Shown here piece after piece: positions 26,559-34,432 of a stretch of DNA of 43,783 bases. Below the pieces are notes generated by a model. It had not been told where the DNA came from, searched no databases, and saw only the letters and a program-made list of their open reading frames with translations. Within the stretch, counting starts at the first letter, position 1. Every line of letters begins with the position of its first letter. This DNA comes from Rhodoferax sp. (lineage in GTDB: Bacteria; Pseudomonadota; Gammaproteobacteria; Burkholderiales; Burkholderiaceae_C): positions 1-43,783 of the forward strand of contig JAIFMA010000075.1 of the NCBI GenBank assembly GCA_020048795.1. Reading direction: 5' to 3'. The position numbers were made by a program, and so were the translations under genes.

Positions 26559-27800
26559 TCAAGCAGAGGCCTGCAAGGCCTGGTCCAGCAGCTCGATCCA
26601 GTGGCGCACCGGTGTGTCGGTGCCGCTTTGCAAATGGGTGATGCAGCCAATGTTGGCCGAGACGATCTGCTCGGGTTTGTCAGCGCCAAAGGTGGTGGCC
26701 AGAGCCCCGAGCTTGCGGTCGCGCAACTGGTAGGCGATCTCGGGGTTGAGCACGCTGTAGGTACCGGCCGAACCACAACACAGGTGCGGCTCGCAGCCGG
26801 TCAGCTTGATGTTGAAGCCCAGCTCTGTCATGTATTTCTCCACGCCGCCGCGCAACTGCATGCCGTGTTGTAGCGAACAGGGCGGGTGAAAGGCGATGCG
26901 GCTGGCCTTGGCAGACACCCGGCCCTTGAGTTGGGTGGCCAGTTCTGGCAGCCATTCGCTGATGTCCCGGCTCAGTTCGCTGATGCGCTGCGCCTTGGCC
27001 GCATAGGCCGGGTCGTCTCGCAAGATATGTCCGTAGTCCTTCAAAGTGACCCCGCAACCCGAGGCGTTGCTGACGATGCCTTCGGCACCGTGCTCGATAA
27101 AGCCCCACCAGGCATCGATGTTGGCGCGCATTTCTGCCATGCCGCCGTCCTGGTCATTCAGGTGGAACTTGACGGCACCGCAGCAACCGGCCCGGGGTGC
27201 CACCATGGTCTGGATGCCAGCGGCATCGAGCACCCGGGCCGTGGCGCTGTTGATGTTGGGGCTCATGGCCGGTTGCACGCAGCCGGCCAGCAACAACACC
27301 TTGCGGGCATGTTCACGCCTGGGCCAGATGCCGGCACCCTGTTTCGCCGGCACCTTGTTTTTTATCGCGTGGGGCAGCATGGCGCGCACCCCTTGACCCA
27401 TGGCCATGGCCGGGGCAAACAGCGCCGAGGTCAAGCCCTCTTTGAGCGTCCAGCGCAGCGCACGTTCGGCCGCCGGGCGCGGCACCTGGGCATCAACCAG
27501 CTTGCGGCCAATGTCGAGCAAATGGCCATACTGCACGCCGCTGGGGCAGGTGGTTTCGCAGTTGCGGCAGGTCAGGCAACGGTCCAGATGTTGCTGGGTC
27601 TTGCGTGTGGGCACGCTGCCTTCGAGCACCTGTTTCATCAGGTAGATGCGGCCACGCGGGCTGTCGAGCTCGTCGCCGAGCAACTGGTAAGTCGGGCAGG
27701 TGGCGGTACAAAAGCCGCAATGCACACATTTGCGCAAAATGGCTTCGGCGGCCATGCCATCGGGCGTGCCCTGGTAGCGGGGAGCGAGTTGGGTTTGCAT
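26559..27800 (-). CDS. glcF: Glycolate oxidase iron-sulfur subunit
   Basis: GlcF carries electrons from the glycolate dehydrogenase flavin subunits to the quinone pool. Two 4Fe-4S motifs are visible: Cys25/28/31/35 (CVHCGFCTATCP) and Cys75/78/81/85 (CLTCRNCETTCPSG). Two CCG-domain motifs follow (GCCGAVKFH and LCCGSAGTYS), typical of the heterodisulfide-reductase-like C-terminal part. Length 413 is normal. It starts 18 bases after glcE. The end converges with the molybdopterin oxidoreductase gene. Confidence 0.96.
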   Translation of the reverse strand: MQTQLAPRYQGTPDGMAAEAILRKCVHCGFCTATCPTYQLLGDELDSPRGRIYLMKQVLEGSVPTRKTQQHLDRCLTCRNCETTCPSGVQYGHLLDIGRKLVDAQVPRPAAERALRWTLKEGLTSALFAPAMAMGQGVRAMLPHAIKNKVPAKQGAGIWPRREHARKVLLLAGCVQPAMSPNINSATARVLDAAGIQTMVAPRAGCCGAVKFHLNDQDGGMAEMRANIDAWWGFIEHGAEGIVSNASGCGVTLKDYGHILRDDPAYAAKAQRISELSRDISEWLPELATQLKGRVSAKASRIAFHPPCSLQHGMQLRGGVEKYMTELGFNIKLTGCEPHLCCGSAGTYSVLNPEIAYQLRDRKLGALATTFGADKPEQIVSANIGCITHLQSGTDTPVRHWIELLDQALQASA

Positions 27801-27818
27801 GGGGTGGGGTGCTCTGGC

Positions 27819-28970
27819 TCAGAAGTCAGGGTACATCCGGCCGGGGTTGAAAATGCCCGCCGGGTCAAATTCGGCCTTGAGGCGTTGTTGAATCGCCAGC
27901 AATTCCGCATTCAAGGGATGAAATCGGCCTGTAGCGCCCGTGTTATCTGCGCTACCAGCTACAAATAGAGTAGCTGATCCGGCGGCGGTTGCAGCCGCCT
28001 GGCGAAGCCTTGCCGAGGCACTGGCGGGTGCCCACAGCCAGCGCTGACCACCGTGCCACTCCACCATCTGCGCCCAGGGCAGGTTCAGCACCGGGGTGGT
28101 TTGCGGCAGGCTCAGCCGCCACAGCGCCAGCGGTTCGGCACCGGGTGTGGGGCTTGGGTTGAAAAAAGGCAGGCGCTGGTCGCGGCAGGCGCTCCAGTCA
28201 GCCGCAGCCTGCGCGTTGTCCATGGCCTGGCCGGGCAGGTCTTGCAACATTTTCCAGGTGGCCGATGCCACCGCAGCGGCGGCACCGCGCAAGCGCACAA
28301 ACAGCAGCTCGGGCGTACCCGCCGCGATGTCGTCACGCACCCAGCAACTGGCGTTCAGGGGCAGGGGTTGACCACCCCAGCGGTGCAATTGCGCCAGCGC
28401 CGCTACCTGATCCACCTGAAACACCAACGTGGCCTCGGCCGGCGCCACCGGCAGCACTTTCAAAGAGATATCGGTCAACACCCCCAGCATGCCCAGGCTG
28501 CCGACCGTCAGACGCGTGACATCGTAGCCGGCCACGTTTTTCATCACCTGACCGCCAAAGGTCAGGTGTTCGGCGCGGCCGTTAAGCAGTTGCACGCCCA
28601 GCACATAGTCGCGCACGCCGCCGGTGTTGGCACGCGACGGGCCACTCAAACCCGCTGCCACCATGCCGCCACAGGTGCCGCCCCCCTGCCCTTTGAGCTG
28701 GCCAAAACGCGGTGGCTCAAACGCCAGACACTGGCCTTTTTCAGCCAGCGCCGCTTCCAGTTCGGCAAGCGGCGTGCCGGCGCGCACCGTCACCACCAGC
28801 TCGGAAGGCTCGTAGCTGGTGATGCCGGCCAGGCTGCAGGTGTCGAGCAGTTCGCCGTGTGGTGCCTCGCCATAAAAGTCTTTGCTGCCGTGGCCGCGAA
28901 TGCGCAGCGGCGTCGTGGCGGCGGTGGCCGTGCGAATCTGGTCGATGAGGTGTTGCAGTGCGGTGTCCAT
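27819..28970 (-). CDS. glcE: Glycolate oxidase FAD-binding subunit
   Basis: GlcE is a PCMH-type FAD subunit that oxidises glycolate to glyoxylate together with GlcD and GlcF. Seen: RIRGHGSKDFYG at the start, GQLKGQGGGTCGGMVAAGLSG (FAD-pyrophosphate loop) and VMKNVAGYDVTRL. The C-terminal HPLN...GIFNPGRMYP is typical. Length 383 exceeds the usual 350-365; part of the excess (about 343-358, LFVAGSADNTGATG) is contributed by a repeat copy. The expected partner glcD is not upstream; instead a PIN toxin remnant and unassigned sequence are there, so glcD must be elsewhere or be lost. Confidence 0.95.
   Translation of the reverse strand: MDTALQHLIDQIRTATAATTPLRIRGHGSKDFYGEAPHGELLDTCSLAGITSYEPSELVVTVRAGTPLAELEAALAEKGQCLAFEPPRFGQLKGQGGGTCGGMVAAGLSGPSRANTGGVRDYVLGVQLLNGRAEHLTFGGQVMKNVAGYDVTRLTVGSLGMLGVLTDISLKVLPVAPAEATLVFQVDQVAALAQLHRWGGQPLPLNASCWVRDDIAAGTPELLFVRLRGAAAAVASATWKMLQDLPGQAMDNAQAAADWSACRDQRLPFFNPSPTPGAEPLALWRLSLPQTTPVLNLPWAQMVEWHGGQRWLWAPASASARLRQAAATAAGSATLFVAGSADNTGATGRFHPLNAELLAIQQRLKAEFDPAGIFNPGRMYPDF
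27921..27976 (-). repeat. Dispersed short repeat, copy inside glcE (opposite orientation)
   Basis: On the minus strand the segment reads CAGCTACTCTATTTGTAGCT, then GGTAGCGCAGATAACACGGG and CGCTACAGGCCGATTT. It lines up with the consensus of the other copies but sits in sense orientation relative to glcE, the reverse of the gpsA, ubiA and recG copies. It keeps the frame. Confidence 0.65.
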
Positions 28971-29049
28971 GGCAGGCCAGGCTGAAAAAGATGGGTCATG
29001 TTAGAGCCAACTGATCGCGTGTTGCTTGAATTTTTTGAAACAGTTGTGT

Positions 29050-29473
29050 TCGCAAATTTGTGGCTGCTTCACAGGCCGGCGCAGGCCCCTCAAGCAGCAG
29101 GCTTGATTGACACGGGCAATGCCTTGTTGGTGCCCTTGACGGTGGCGCTGGAGCTTAAGGGATGCGGAAATCACAAATATCCCATTTCTGGCGGCTCTGA
29201 CGGGTGCGTTGCGTCGTTGCAGTCCGCTCGTTTAGCTGGCTAAACTTCGCGTCTTGCGCCAAGCACTGCATCCCATCAGCATTCGCCAGCATTCAACCGG
29301 GTGTTGACTTTGCGGATTTGCTGCACCATGCCGACTCTGCGGGTTGCCGAGCCATGGCGAGTTTCGACAAGAAACTGAAAAAATTGGCAGTCAAATCGAA
29401 ATTAAAACCACCGGTGTTGCTACCCGGCGAGCTTTGGCAAAGCCAGGCCAGGCTGGATTGGCCCCCCGGATGA
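29050..29473 (+). pseudogene. Remnant of a PIN-domain (VapC-like) toxin
   Basis: Two separated pieces of a PIN-domain ribonuclease are readable. The first, about 29070-29163, gives RPAQAPQAAGLIDTGNALLV then PLTVALEL, the region with the conserved Glu after the N-terminal Asp loop; the usual beginning with its catalytic Asp is replaced by other sequence. The second, about 29308-29473 in another frame, gives PGVDFADLLHHADSAGCRAM and SFDKKLKKLA, the C-terminal acidic motif. Between them lies about 145 bases of unrelated repeat-like sequence. No intact antitoxin gene is next to it. The product cannot be an active toxin. Confidence 0.75.
29164..29305. repeat. Repeat-like segment interrupting the PIN remnant
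   Basis: The left end reads GGAAATCACAAATATCCCAT, followed by a GC-rich part and a small perfect hairpin GTTTAGC-TG-GCTAAAC near 29229-29244. It has no coding character and breaks the PIN gene into two frames. A matching right-hand inverted end was not found. Its mosaic look suggests an inserted, partly deleted miniature element, but the boundaries are approximate. Confidence 0.5.
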
Positions 29474-29532
29474 ACAAGAACATCAGGTGGCATTTCTTTT
29501 GCGGATGCATGATGGGCTCAGCTCGTGCTGGC

Positions 29533-29769
29533 TCAGACCGCAGCCAGCCACTGCTCAATTTTGTCGCGACTGGGCACGCCGCCGGTGTGCACCACCTTAC
29601 CGTTGATGACCACGCCCGGGGTGCGCATTACGCCATACGCCATGATGTCGCGCAGTTCTTCCACCTTGCTCAGTGTCACGTCCACGCCCCGGGCTCTGGC
29701 CACCTGGTCGATCAGGGCGAGAGTGTTTTTGCAGTTGGCACAGCCGGTGCCGAGTACCTTGATGTCCAT
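29533..29769 (-). CDS. Small thioredoxin-like (redox-active disulfide) protein
   Basis: A 78-residue single-domain thioredoxin-fold protein of the family annotated as redox-active disulfide protein 2. The CxxC active site is at the very start (VLGTGCANCKNT); the cis-Pro follows in MRTPGVVINGKVVHTGGVPS. Such proteins are typically encoded beside DUF318-type permeases, as here, and may reduce or deliver metal or metalloid ligands; the substrate is not known. ATG 29769 has AAGAAGG about 8 bases upstream, so the longer start at 29832 is rejected. Confidence 0.88.
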   Translation of the reverse strand: MDIKVLGTGCANCKNTLALIDQVARARGVDVTLSKVEELRDIMAYGVMRTPGVVINGKVVHTGGVPSRDKIEQWLAAV

Positions 29770-29845
29770 GGAGACCTTCTTTCTATAAAAATGAGAGTGG
29801 CTGTCGCAGGTTTGATGGGGGCTGTCAGCCAATTTGTTTACGAAT

Positions 29846-29995
29846 CTATTCGCGCTCCAGCGCCAGATAGGTCTGGTTGGCCAGTTGCGAAATCCACACG
29901 GCGGCGTGTTTCAGGTGGTCAAACGGTTTGGCATCAAAACTTTTCACCGCTGCGCTGATGTCCACGCCGACCGGTTGAGGGCTGGTGTCGAGCAT
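29846..29995 (-). CDS. 49-residue ORF between permease and thioredoxin-like genes, function unknown
   Basis: Reads MLDTSPQPVGVDISAAVKSF at the start and ends with HAAVWISQLANQTYLALERE, an amphipathic helix pattern. The frame is the same as that of the upstream permease: only the permease stop TGA and three codons separate them, so read-through would give a longer permease. The ORF fills the gap between two genes that are usually together, has a coding-like composition, and ends 77 bases before the thioredoxin-like start. There is no clear Shine-Dalgarno. It may be a real small gene, a C-terminal part of an ancestral permease split by a nonsense change, or the end of a lost gene. Confidence 0.45.
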   Translation of the reverse strand: MLDTSPQPVGVDISAAVKSFDAKPFDHLKHAAVWISQLANQTYLALERE

Positions 29996-30004
29996 GGCCG
30001 CCCA

Positions 30005-31051
30005 TCACAAAACAGCGTTAAACACAAAGCCCACCGCCAAAATGCCAGCGGCCACAACACCGACAAAGGTGGCAATCAGGCGCATTTTCAGCACCTTGCG
30101 CAAGATGATCATCTCGGGCAACGACAGGGCAATCACACTCATCATGAACGCCAGCACCGTGCCTAAAGCAGCCCCTTTGGCCAGCAGCGCCTGGACGATG
30201 GGGATGATGCCGGCCGCATTGGTGTACATCGGCACACCAACCAGCACTGCCAGCGGCACGCTCCACCAGGCGTCACGGCCCATGAGGCTGGCCATAAAGT
30301 CTTGTGGCACATAGCCATGAATGCCCGCACCAATGGCAATACCAGCCAGGATGTAGGGCCAGACCTTGCCGACAATCTGGCGCACGGCGGCAAAACCGCC
30401 GTCCAGCCGGTCGGCCAGCGTGACCTGGCCCGCCTCAAACCCGGCCGACATTTTGGGCATGTCACGCACCCAGTCTTCCAGATAGGCTTCCATCTTTAAG
30501 CGGCCAATGGTCCAGCCGGCCACAATCGCCACCGTCAAGCCCAGCCCCAGGTACAGCAGCGCCACTTTCCAGCCAAACAGGCCAAACAGCAGGGTCAGTG
30601 CCACTTCGTTCACCATGGGTGCCGAGATCAAAAACGAAAACGTCACTCCCAGCGGTACACCGGCCTGCACAAAACCAATGAACAGCGGAACGGCTGAGCA
30701 ACTGCAAAACGGCGTCACGATGCCTAGCGTGGCAGCCATCACATTGGCCACGCCCTCACTACGCCCTGCCAGCAGCGCGCGGGTGCGTTCGGGCGTGAAG
30801 TAGCTGTTGATCATGCCCATCACAAACACCACGCCGGTCAGTAGCATCAAAACTTTTGGCGTGTCGTAAAAAAAGAACTGCAGCGCACCGCCCAGGTGGC
30901 TGGCCCGGTCCACTGGCAAGGCCGCAACCAGCGCTTCAGCGGCCGGGTCCAACACGTTGTAAATGCCCAGCCACGCGATGGCGGCCAGAACCAGAAACAG
31001 GACAGGCTGGCGCGTGGGCCAGGATTTGCAATCTAACGTGAGTGTGTTCAT
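30005..31051 (-). CDS. DUF318-family predicted permease
   Basis: Inner-membrane permease of the DUF318 (YraQ/ArsP-like) family, 348 residues, about eight hydrophobic helices. Signatures are GIVTPFCSCSAVPLFIGFVQ, with a CSCS motif shared by the family and proposed in ArsP to bind thiol-reactive metalloids, and the repeat-like GVPMYTNAAGIIPIVQ in the second half. Together with the downstream thioredoxin-like gene it forms a metal or metalloid handling unit by analogy; no ArsR-type regulator is intact nearby. The 228 bases upstream (31052-31279) hold no gene that I recognise. ATG 31051 is preferred to 31111. Confidence 0.88.
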   Translation of the reverse strand: MNTLTLDCKSWPTRQPVLFLVLAAIAWLGIYNVLDPAAEALVAALPVDRASHLGGALQFFFYDTPKVLMLLTGVVFVMGMINSYFTPERTRALLAGRSEGVANVMAATLGIVTPFCSCSAVPLFIGFVQAGVPLGVTFSFLISAPMVNEVALTLLFGLFGWKVALLYLGLGLTVAIVAGWTIGRLKMEAYLEDWVRDMPKMSAGFEAGQVTLADRLDGGFAAVRQIVGKVWPYILAGIAIGAGIHGYVPQDFMASLMGRDAWWSVPLAVLVGVPMYTNAAGIIPIVQALLAKGAALGTVLAFMMSVIALSLPEMIILRKVLKMRLIATFVGVVAAGILAVGFVFNAVL

Positions 31052-31279
31052 GGGGGTGAAGACGAACTCGGGTTCAAAAAGACGCAGGTGCCCGAGAAAT
31101 TTATGTGACAACTGTTCTTATGGGCGGTGCCAGAACTGCTGATGAGTTGTCAACGATGTTGGGGTCCGTGTGCATCCGGCCACCTACCAGCTCCAGCAGC
31201 CGAGCGCAACCCTGCAGATATAGAATTGGCAACCAACGCTTGACGGAGCGGCAAGATGGCCAATATGCAAACTTGATCC

Positions 31280-31909
31280 ATGCTCACCGACTTTCGCCTC
31301 AACACCGCCCACCTGACCCTGCGGCAGGTTTCCCCTGCTGATCGGGCTGATCTGATTGCACTTGAAGCAGACGCAGAGGTGATGCGTTATCTGAACGGCG
31401 GACTGCCTGTTCCTGATGCTGGCTTATTCGATGCCGATTTTCTGACCCCACGCGGTGAAGAGCCAGAAGTTTTGGCCGCCCACCACCACGCAGGCGGATC
31501 CTTCATCGGCTGGTTTTCTTTGTTCGACGATGGGATGATCGATGGACTCCGAACCGCAGAGATCGGCTATCGCCTGCGTCAAGCAGCATGGGGTAAGGGC
31601 TACGCTACTGAAGGCGTGCGAGCCTTGATCGAAGCTGCCTTTAACACTTTGGGCTTTGCCAGGGTACGAGCCGAGACAATGACAGTGAACCAAGCATCGC
31701 GCCACGTCATGGAGAAAGCAGGCCTGGTCCTCAGCAAGACGGTTTTTCCCAACAGTGCCTCTCAGATCCCTGGAGCCGATCAGGGTGAAGCCATCTATGA
31801 AATCCGCAAGACAGAAATATCACACATGAGTCATGGCTTGCTCAACCCGGTGTCGGCTCGATGCGCATTGACATACCCGCGAAGTGCCGCATTGATACGG
31901 CTTTGGTAG
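31280..31909 (+). CDS. GNAT-family N-acetyltransferase (RimJ/RimL-like)
   Basis: Cytoplasmic acetyltransferase of the RimJ/RimL group. The start TDFRLNTAHLTLRQVSPADR and the acetyl-CoA loop YRLRQAAWGKGYATEGVRAL (Q/R-x-x-G-x-G/A) are clear, as is the terminal strand region RAETMTVNQASRHVMEKAGL. The substrate is not known. A core of about 175 residues is followed by a 30-residue tail (from about 180) without similarity that I recognise, so the true end of the ancestral gene may have been shifted. Confidence 0.88.
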   Translation: MLTDFRLNTAHLTLRQVSPADRADLIALEADAEVMRYLNGGLPVPDAGLFDADFLTPRGEEPEVLAAHHHAGGSFIGWFSLFDDGMIDGLRTAEIGYRLRQAAWGKGYATEGVRALIEAAFNTLGFARVRAETMTVNQASRHVMEKAGLVLSKTVFPNSASQIPGADQGEAIYEIRKTEISHMSHGLLNPVSARCALTYPRSAALIRLW

Positions 31910-31979
31910 CGCTTGCCTGTGCTTTTAAAAAAAACTCAGCTCATCAGCATCCACGCGCAAAGTCAATTCAAAATCCGCC

Positions 31980-33521
31980 ATGACCTACCTACTCGCTTTC
32001 GACCAGGGCACCTCCAGTTCACGCAGCGTTGTTTTTGACAGACAAGGCCGCATTCACGCGCTGGCGCAGCTCGAACTGTCACAGATTTACCCCCAGCCAG
32101 GATGGGTCGAACACGACCCGCTCGACATCTGGAACACCCAGCTGGCCACCGCCCGGCAGGCCTTGATACAGGCCGGGTTACATGCCAGAGATATCCACGC
32201 TGTGGGCATCACCAACCAGCGCGAGACCACCGTGGTCTGGAGTCGCCATACCGGCAAACCCATCCACAACGCCATCGTCTGGCAAGACCGCCGCACCGAA
32301 CCTCTGTGTGTCGGCTTGCGCCAACAAGGGCTTGCCAGCACCATTCAAAAAAAGACCGGTCTGGTGGTGGATGCCTATTTTTCCGGCACCAAGCTGAAAT
32401 GGATTCTTGACCATGTGCCGGGTGCGCGACAGCAGGCGATCAACGGCGATCTGGCTTTTGGCACCATTGACAGTTGGTTGATCTGGCAACTGACCCATGG
32501 TGCGGTGCACGCCACCGATGTCAGCAATGCTTCGCGCACCATGCTGTTCAATGTGCACACCAACCAGTGGGACGCTGAACTGCTGCGGGCGTTGGACATT
32601 CCAACCAGTCTGTTGCCGACCGTGAAACCATCCAGCGCAGCTTACGGTGAAGTTCATGCCGACCTGCTCGGTGCCGGGATTCCCATTGGTGGCGTAGCGG
32701 GCGACCAGCAAAGCGCCCTGTTTGGCCAGGCCTGCTTCGCGCCCGGCATGGTCAAAAACACCTATGGCACGGGCTGCTTCATGCTGATGCATACCGGCCA
32801 GACGTTCCAGACTTCATCGAATGGCCTGATCACCACCAGCGCCGCGCAAACCAGCACCCGAACTGAATTTGCCATCGAGGGCAGCGTGTTTGTGGGTGGC
32901 GCGGTGGTGCAGTGGCTACGCGATGGGCTGCACGCCATTTCCAGCAGTTCAGAAGTTCAGGCATTGGCCGAGACCGTGCCCGACTCAGGTGGCCTGGTGG
33001 TGGTGCCCGCCTTTACCGGGCTGGGTGCGCCCTATTGGCAGCCCGATGCACGCGGTGCCATTTTGGGCCTTAGCCGCGGCAGCAGCCTGGCGCATATTGC
33101 GCGGGCCTCGCTGGAGAGCATCGCCTTTCAAAGTGCCGCCTTGCTTCAAGCCATGCAGCGCGATGCCGTTCAGGCTGGCACCGCGCCCGTGACCGAACTC
33201 CGCGTCGATGGCGGTGCCAGCATCAACAACCTGCTGATGCAGTTCCAGGCCGATTTACTCGGCATCCCGGTGGTGCGCCCGGCAGTCACCGAGACCACGG
33301 CGCTGGGTGCTGCCTATCTGGCCGGCCTGTCAACGGGCGTGTTCCACAGCCAGCACGAGCTCAGCGAGCAATGGCGGTCCGGGCACCGTTTTGAACCCGC
33401 CATGTCACCCAGCCATGCAGCCAAACTGATGGCCCGCTGGGAGCACGCCGTGGCGCAGACTGCACTGCCAGCGCACCAGGTCGATCACGTGCCAGATCAA
33501 GTTGTCAGGACAATTGATTAG
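31980..33521 (+). CDS. glpK: Glycerol kinase
   Basis: GlpK phosphorylates glycerol to sn-glycerol 3-phosphate with ATP. Motifs: the N-terminal phosphate loop LAFDQGTSSSRSVVFD, INQRETTVVW, then AGDQQSALFGQACF and KNTYGTGCFM, and GGLVVVPAFTGLGAPYW. The C-terminal ELRVDGGASINNLLMQFQAD is a standard FGGY signature. Length 513 is slightly above the usual 495-500 owing to a C-terminal extension. No glpF or glpD is adjacent; the gene stands alone, followed after 50 bases by proC. Confidence 0.96.
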   Translation: MTYLLAFDQGTSSSRSVVFDRQGRIHALAQLELSQIYPQPGWVEHDPLDIWNTQLATARQALIQAGLHARDIHAVGITNQRETTVVWSRHTGKPIHNAIVWQDRRTEPLCVGLRQQGLASTIQKKTGLVVDAYFSGTKLKWILDHVPGARQQAINGDLAFGTIDSWLIWQLTHGAVHATDVSNASRTMLFNVHTNQWDAELLRALDIPTSLLPTVKPSSAAYGEVHADLLGAGIPIGGVAGDQQSALFGQACFAPGMVKNTYGTGCFMLMHTGQTFQTSSNGLITTSAAQTSTRTEFAIEGSVFVGGAVVQWLRDGLHAISSSSEVQALAETVPDSGGLVVVPAFTGLGAPYWQPDARGAILGLSRGSSLAHIARASLESIAFQSAALLQAMQRDAVQAGTAPVTELRVDGGASINNLLMQFQADLLGIPVVRPAVTETTALGAAYLAGLSTGVFHSQHELSEQWRSGHRFEPAMSPSHAAKLMARWEHAVAQTALPAHQVDHVPDQVVRTID

Positions 33522-33571
33522 ACTTGGCGCTTTCCACAACGCGGCCGCAGTCTGACCCCTGCACACCCTTT

Positions 33572-34387
33572 ATGAGCGAGCGCATAGCATTTATTGGCGG
33601 CGGCAACATGGCCAGCGCCATCATTGGCGGATTGGTCAAGCAAGGCACATCCAGCCAGGATATTGACGTCATTGAACCTTTTGACGCAGCCAGGGACAAG
33701 CTCCAAAGCAACTTTGGCATTCAAGCCCAGGCCCAGGCTGGTGCCTTTTTGTCACGCGCCAGCCTGGTGGTGTGGGCGGTCAAACCACAAACCTTCAGAC
33801 AGGCCACACTGGTGGTTGCACCGCACACAGCCAACGCACTGCACTTGAGTGTGGCCGCCGGCATCCGCAGCCACAGCATGGCCGGCTGGCTGGCTACCGA
33901 ACGCATTGTGCGTGCCATGCCCAATACCCCGGCACTGATTGGCAAGGGCATCACCGGCCTGTTTGCCCGTGCTGGCGTGTCCAGGGAAGATCAGGCACAA
34001 GTCAGCCGTGTCCTGTCTGGCACCGGTGAATCGATCTGGCTGGATACCGAAGAAAAGCTCGACGTGGTGACCGCCTTGTCAGGCTCGGGGCCGGCCTATG
34101 TGTTTTATTTCATGGAAGCCATGACCACTGCCGGCGTTGAGATGGGCTTGAGCCGTGAGCAGGCGCACCAGCTCGCAGTCAGCACGTTTGCCGGAGCCAG
34201 TGAACTGGCCCGCACTTCAACCGAGTCGCCCCAGTTGCTACGCCAGCGTGTGACCTCCAAGGGGGGAACCACCTATGCGGCCATTTCCTCGATGGAAAAC
34301 AACGACATGCGGGCCCAGTTCATTGAAGCCCTGTATGCGGCACGCGAACGCGCCAAAGAACTTGGCGATGAGTTTGGGCTGGCCTGA
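33572..34387 (+). CDS. proC: Pyrroline-5-carboxylate reductase
   Basis: ProC reduces 1-pyrroline-5-carboxylate to proline with NAD(P)H, the last step of proline synthesis. Seen: IAFIGGGNMASAIIGGLVKQ (Rossmann glycines), VRAMPNTPALIGKGITGLFA, and the C-terminal signature near residues 160-250 (LSGSGPAYVFYFMEAMT, then RQRVTSKGGTTYAAI). Length 271 is typical. ATG 33572 gives the normal N-terminus; the upstream TTG/ATG near the glpK stop would add 16 unrelated residues. Confidence 0.97.
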   Translation: MSERIAFIGGGNMASAIIGGLVKQGTSSQDIDVIEPFDAARDKLQSNFGIQAQAQAGAFLSRASLVVWAVKPQTFRQATLVVAPHTANALHLSVAAGIRSHSMAGWLATERIVRAMPNTPALIGKGITGLFARAGVSREDQAQVSRVLSGTGESIWLDTEEKLDVVTALSGSGPAYVFYFMEAMTTAGVEMGLSREQAHQLAVSTFAGASELARTSTESPQLLRQRVTSKGGTTYAAISSMENNDMRAQFIEALYAARERAKELGDEFGLA

Positions 34388-34432
34388 ACAAGCTGCGAAG
34401 CCCAAGGCCATTGTGCCTGATGCAGCATCAGC

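Noticed and set aside
26886..27968. 360-codon open frame antisense to glcF and glcE
   Set aside because: The minus-strand genes carry iron-sulfur and FAD motifs in the right order; the antisense frame has none.
31052..31279. Possible remnant of a regulator (ArsR-like) upstream of the permease
   Set aside because: A short minus-strand frame (GCARLLELVGGR) is suggestive but too short and without a winged-helix motif.
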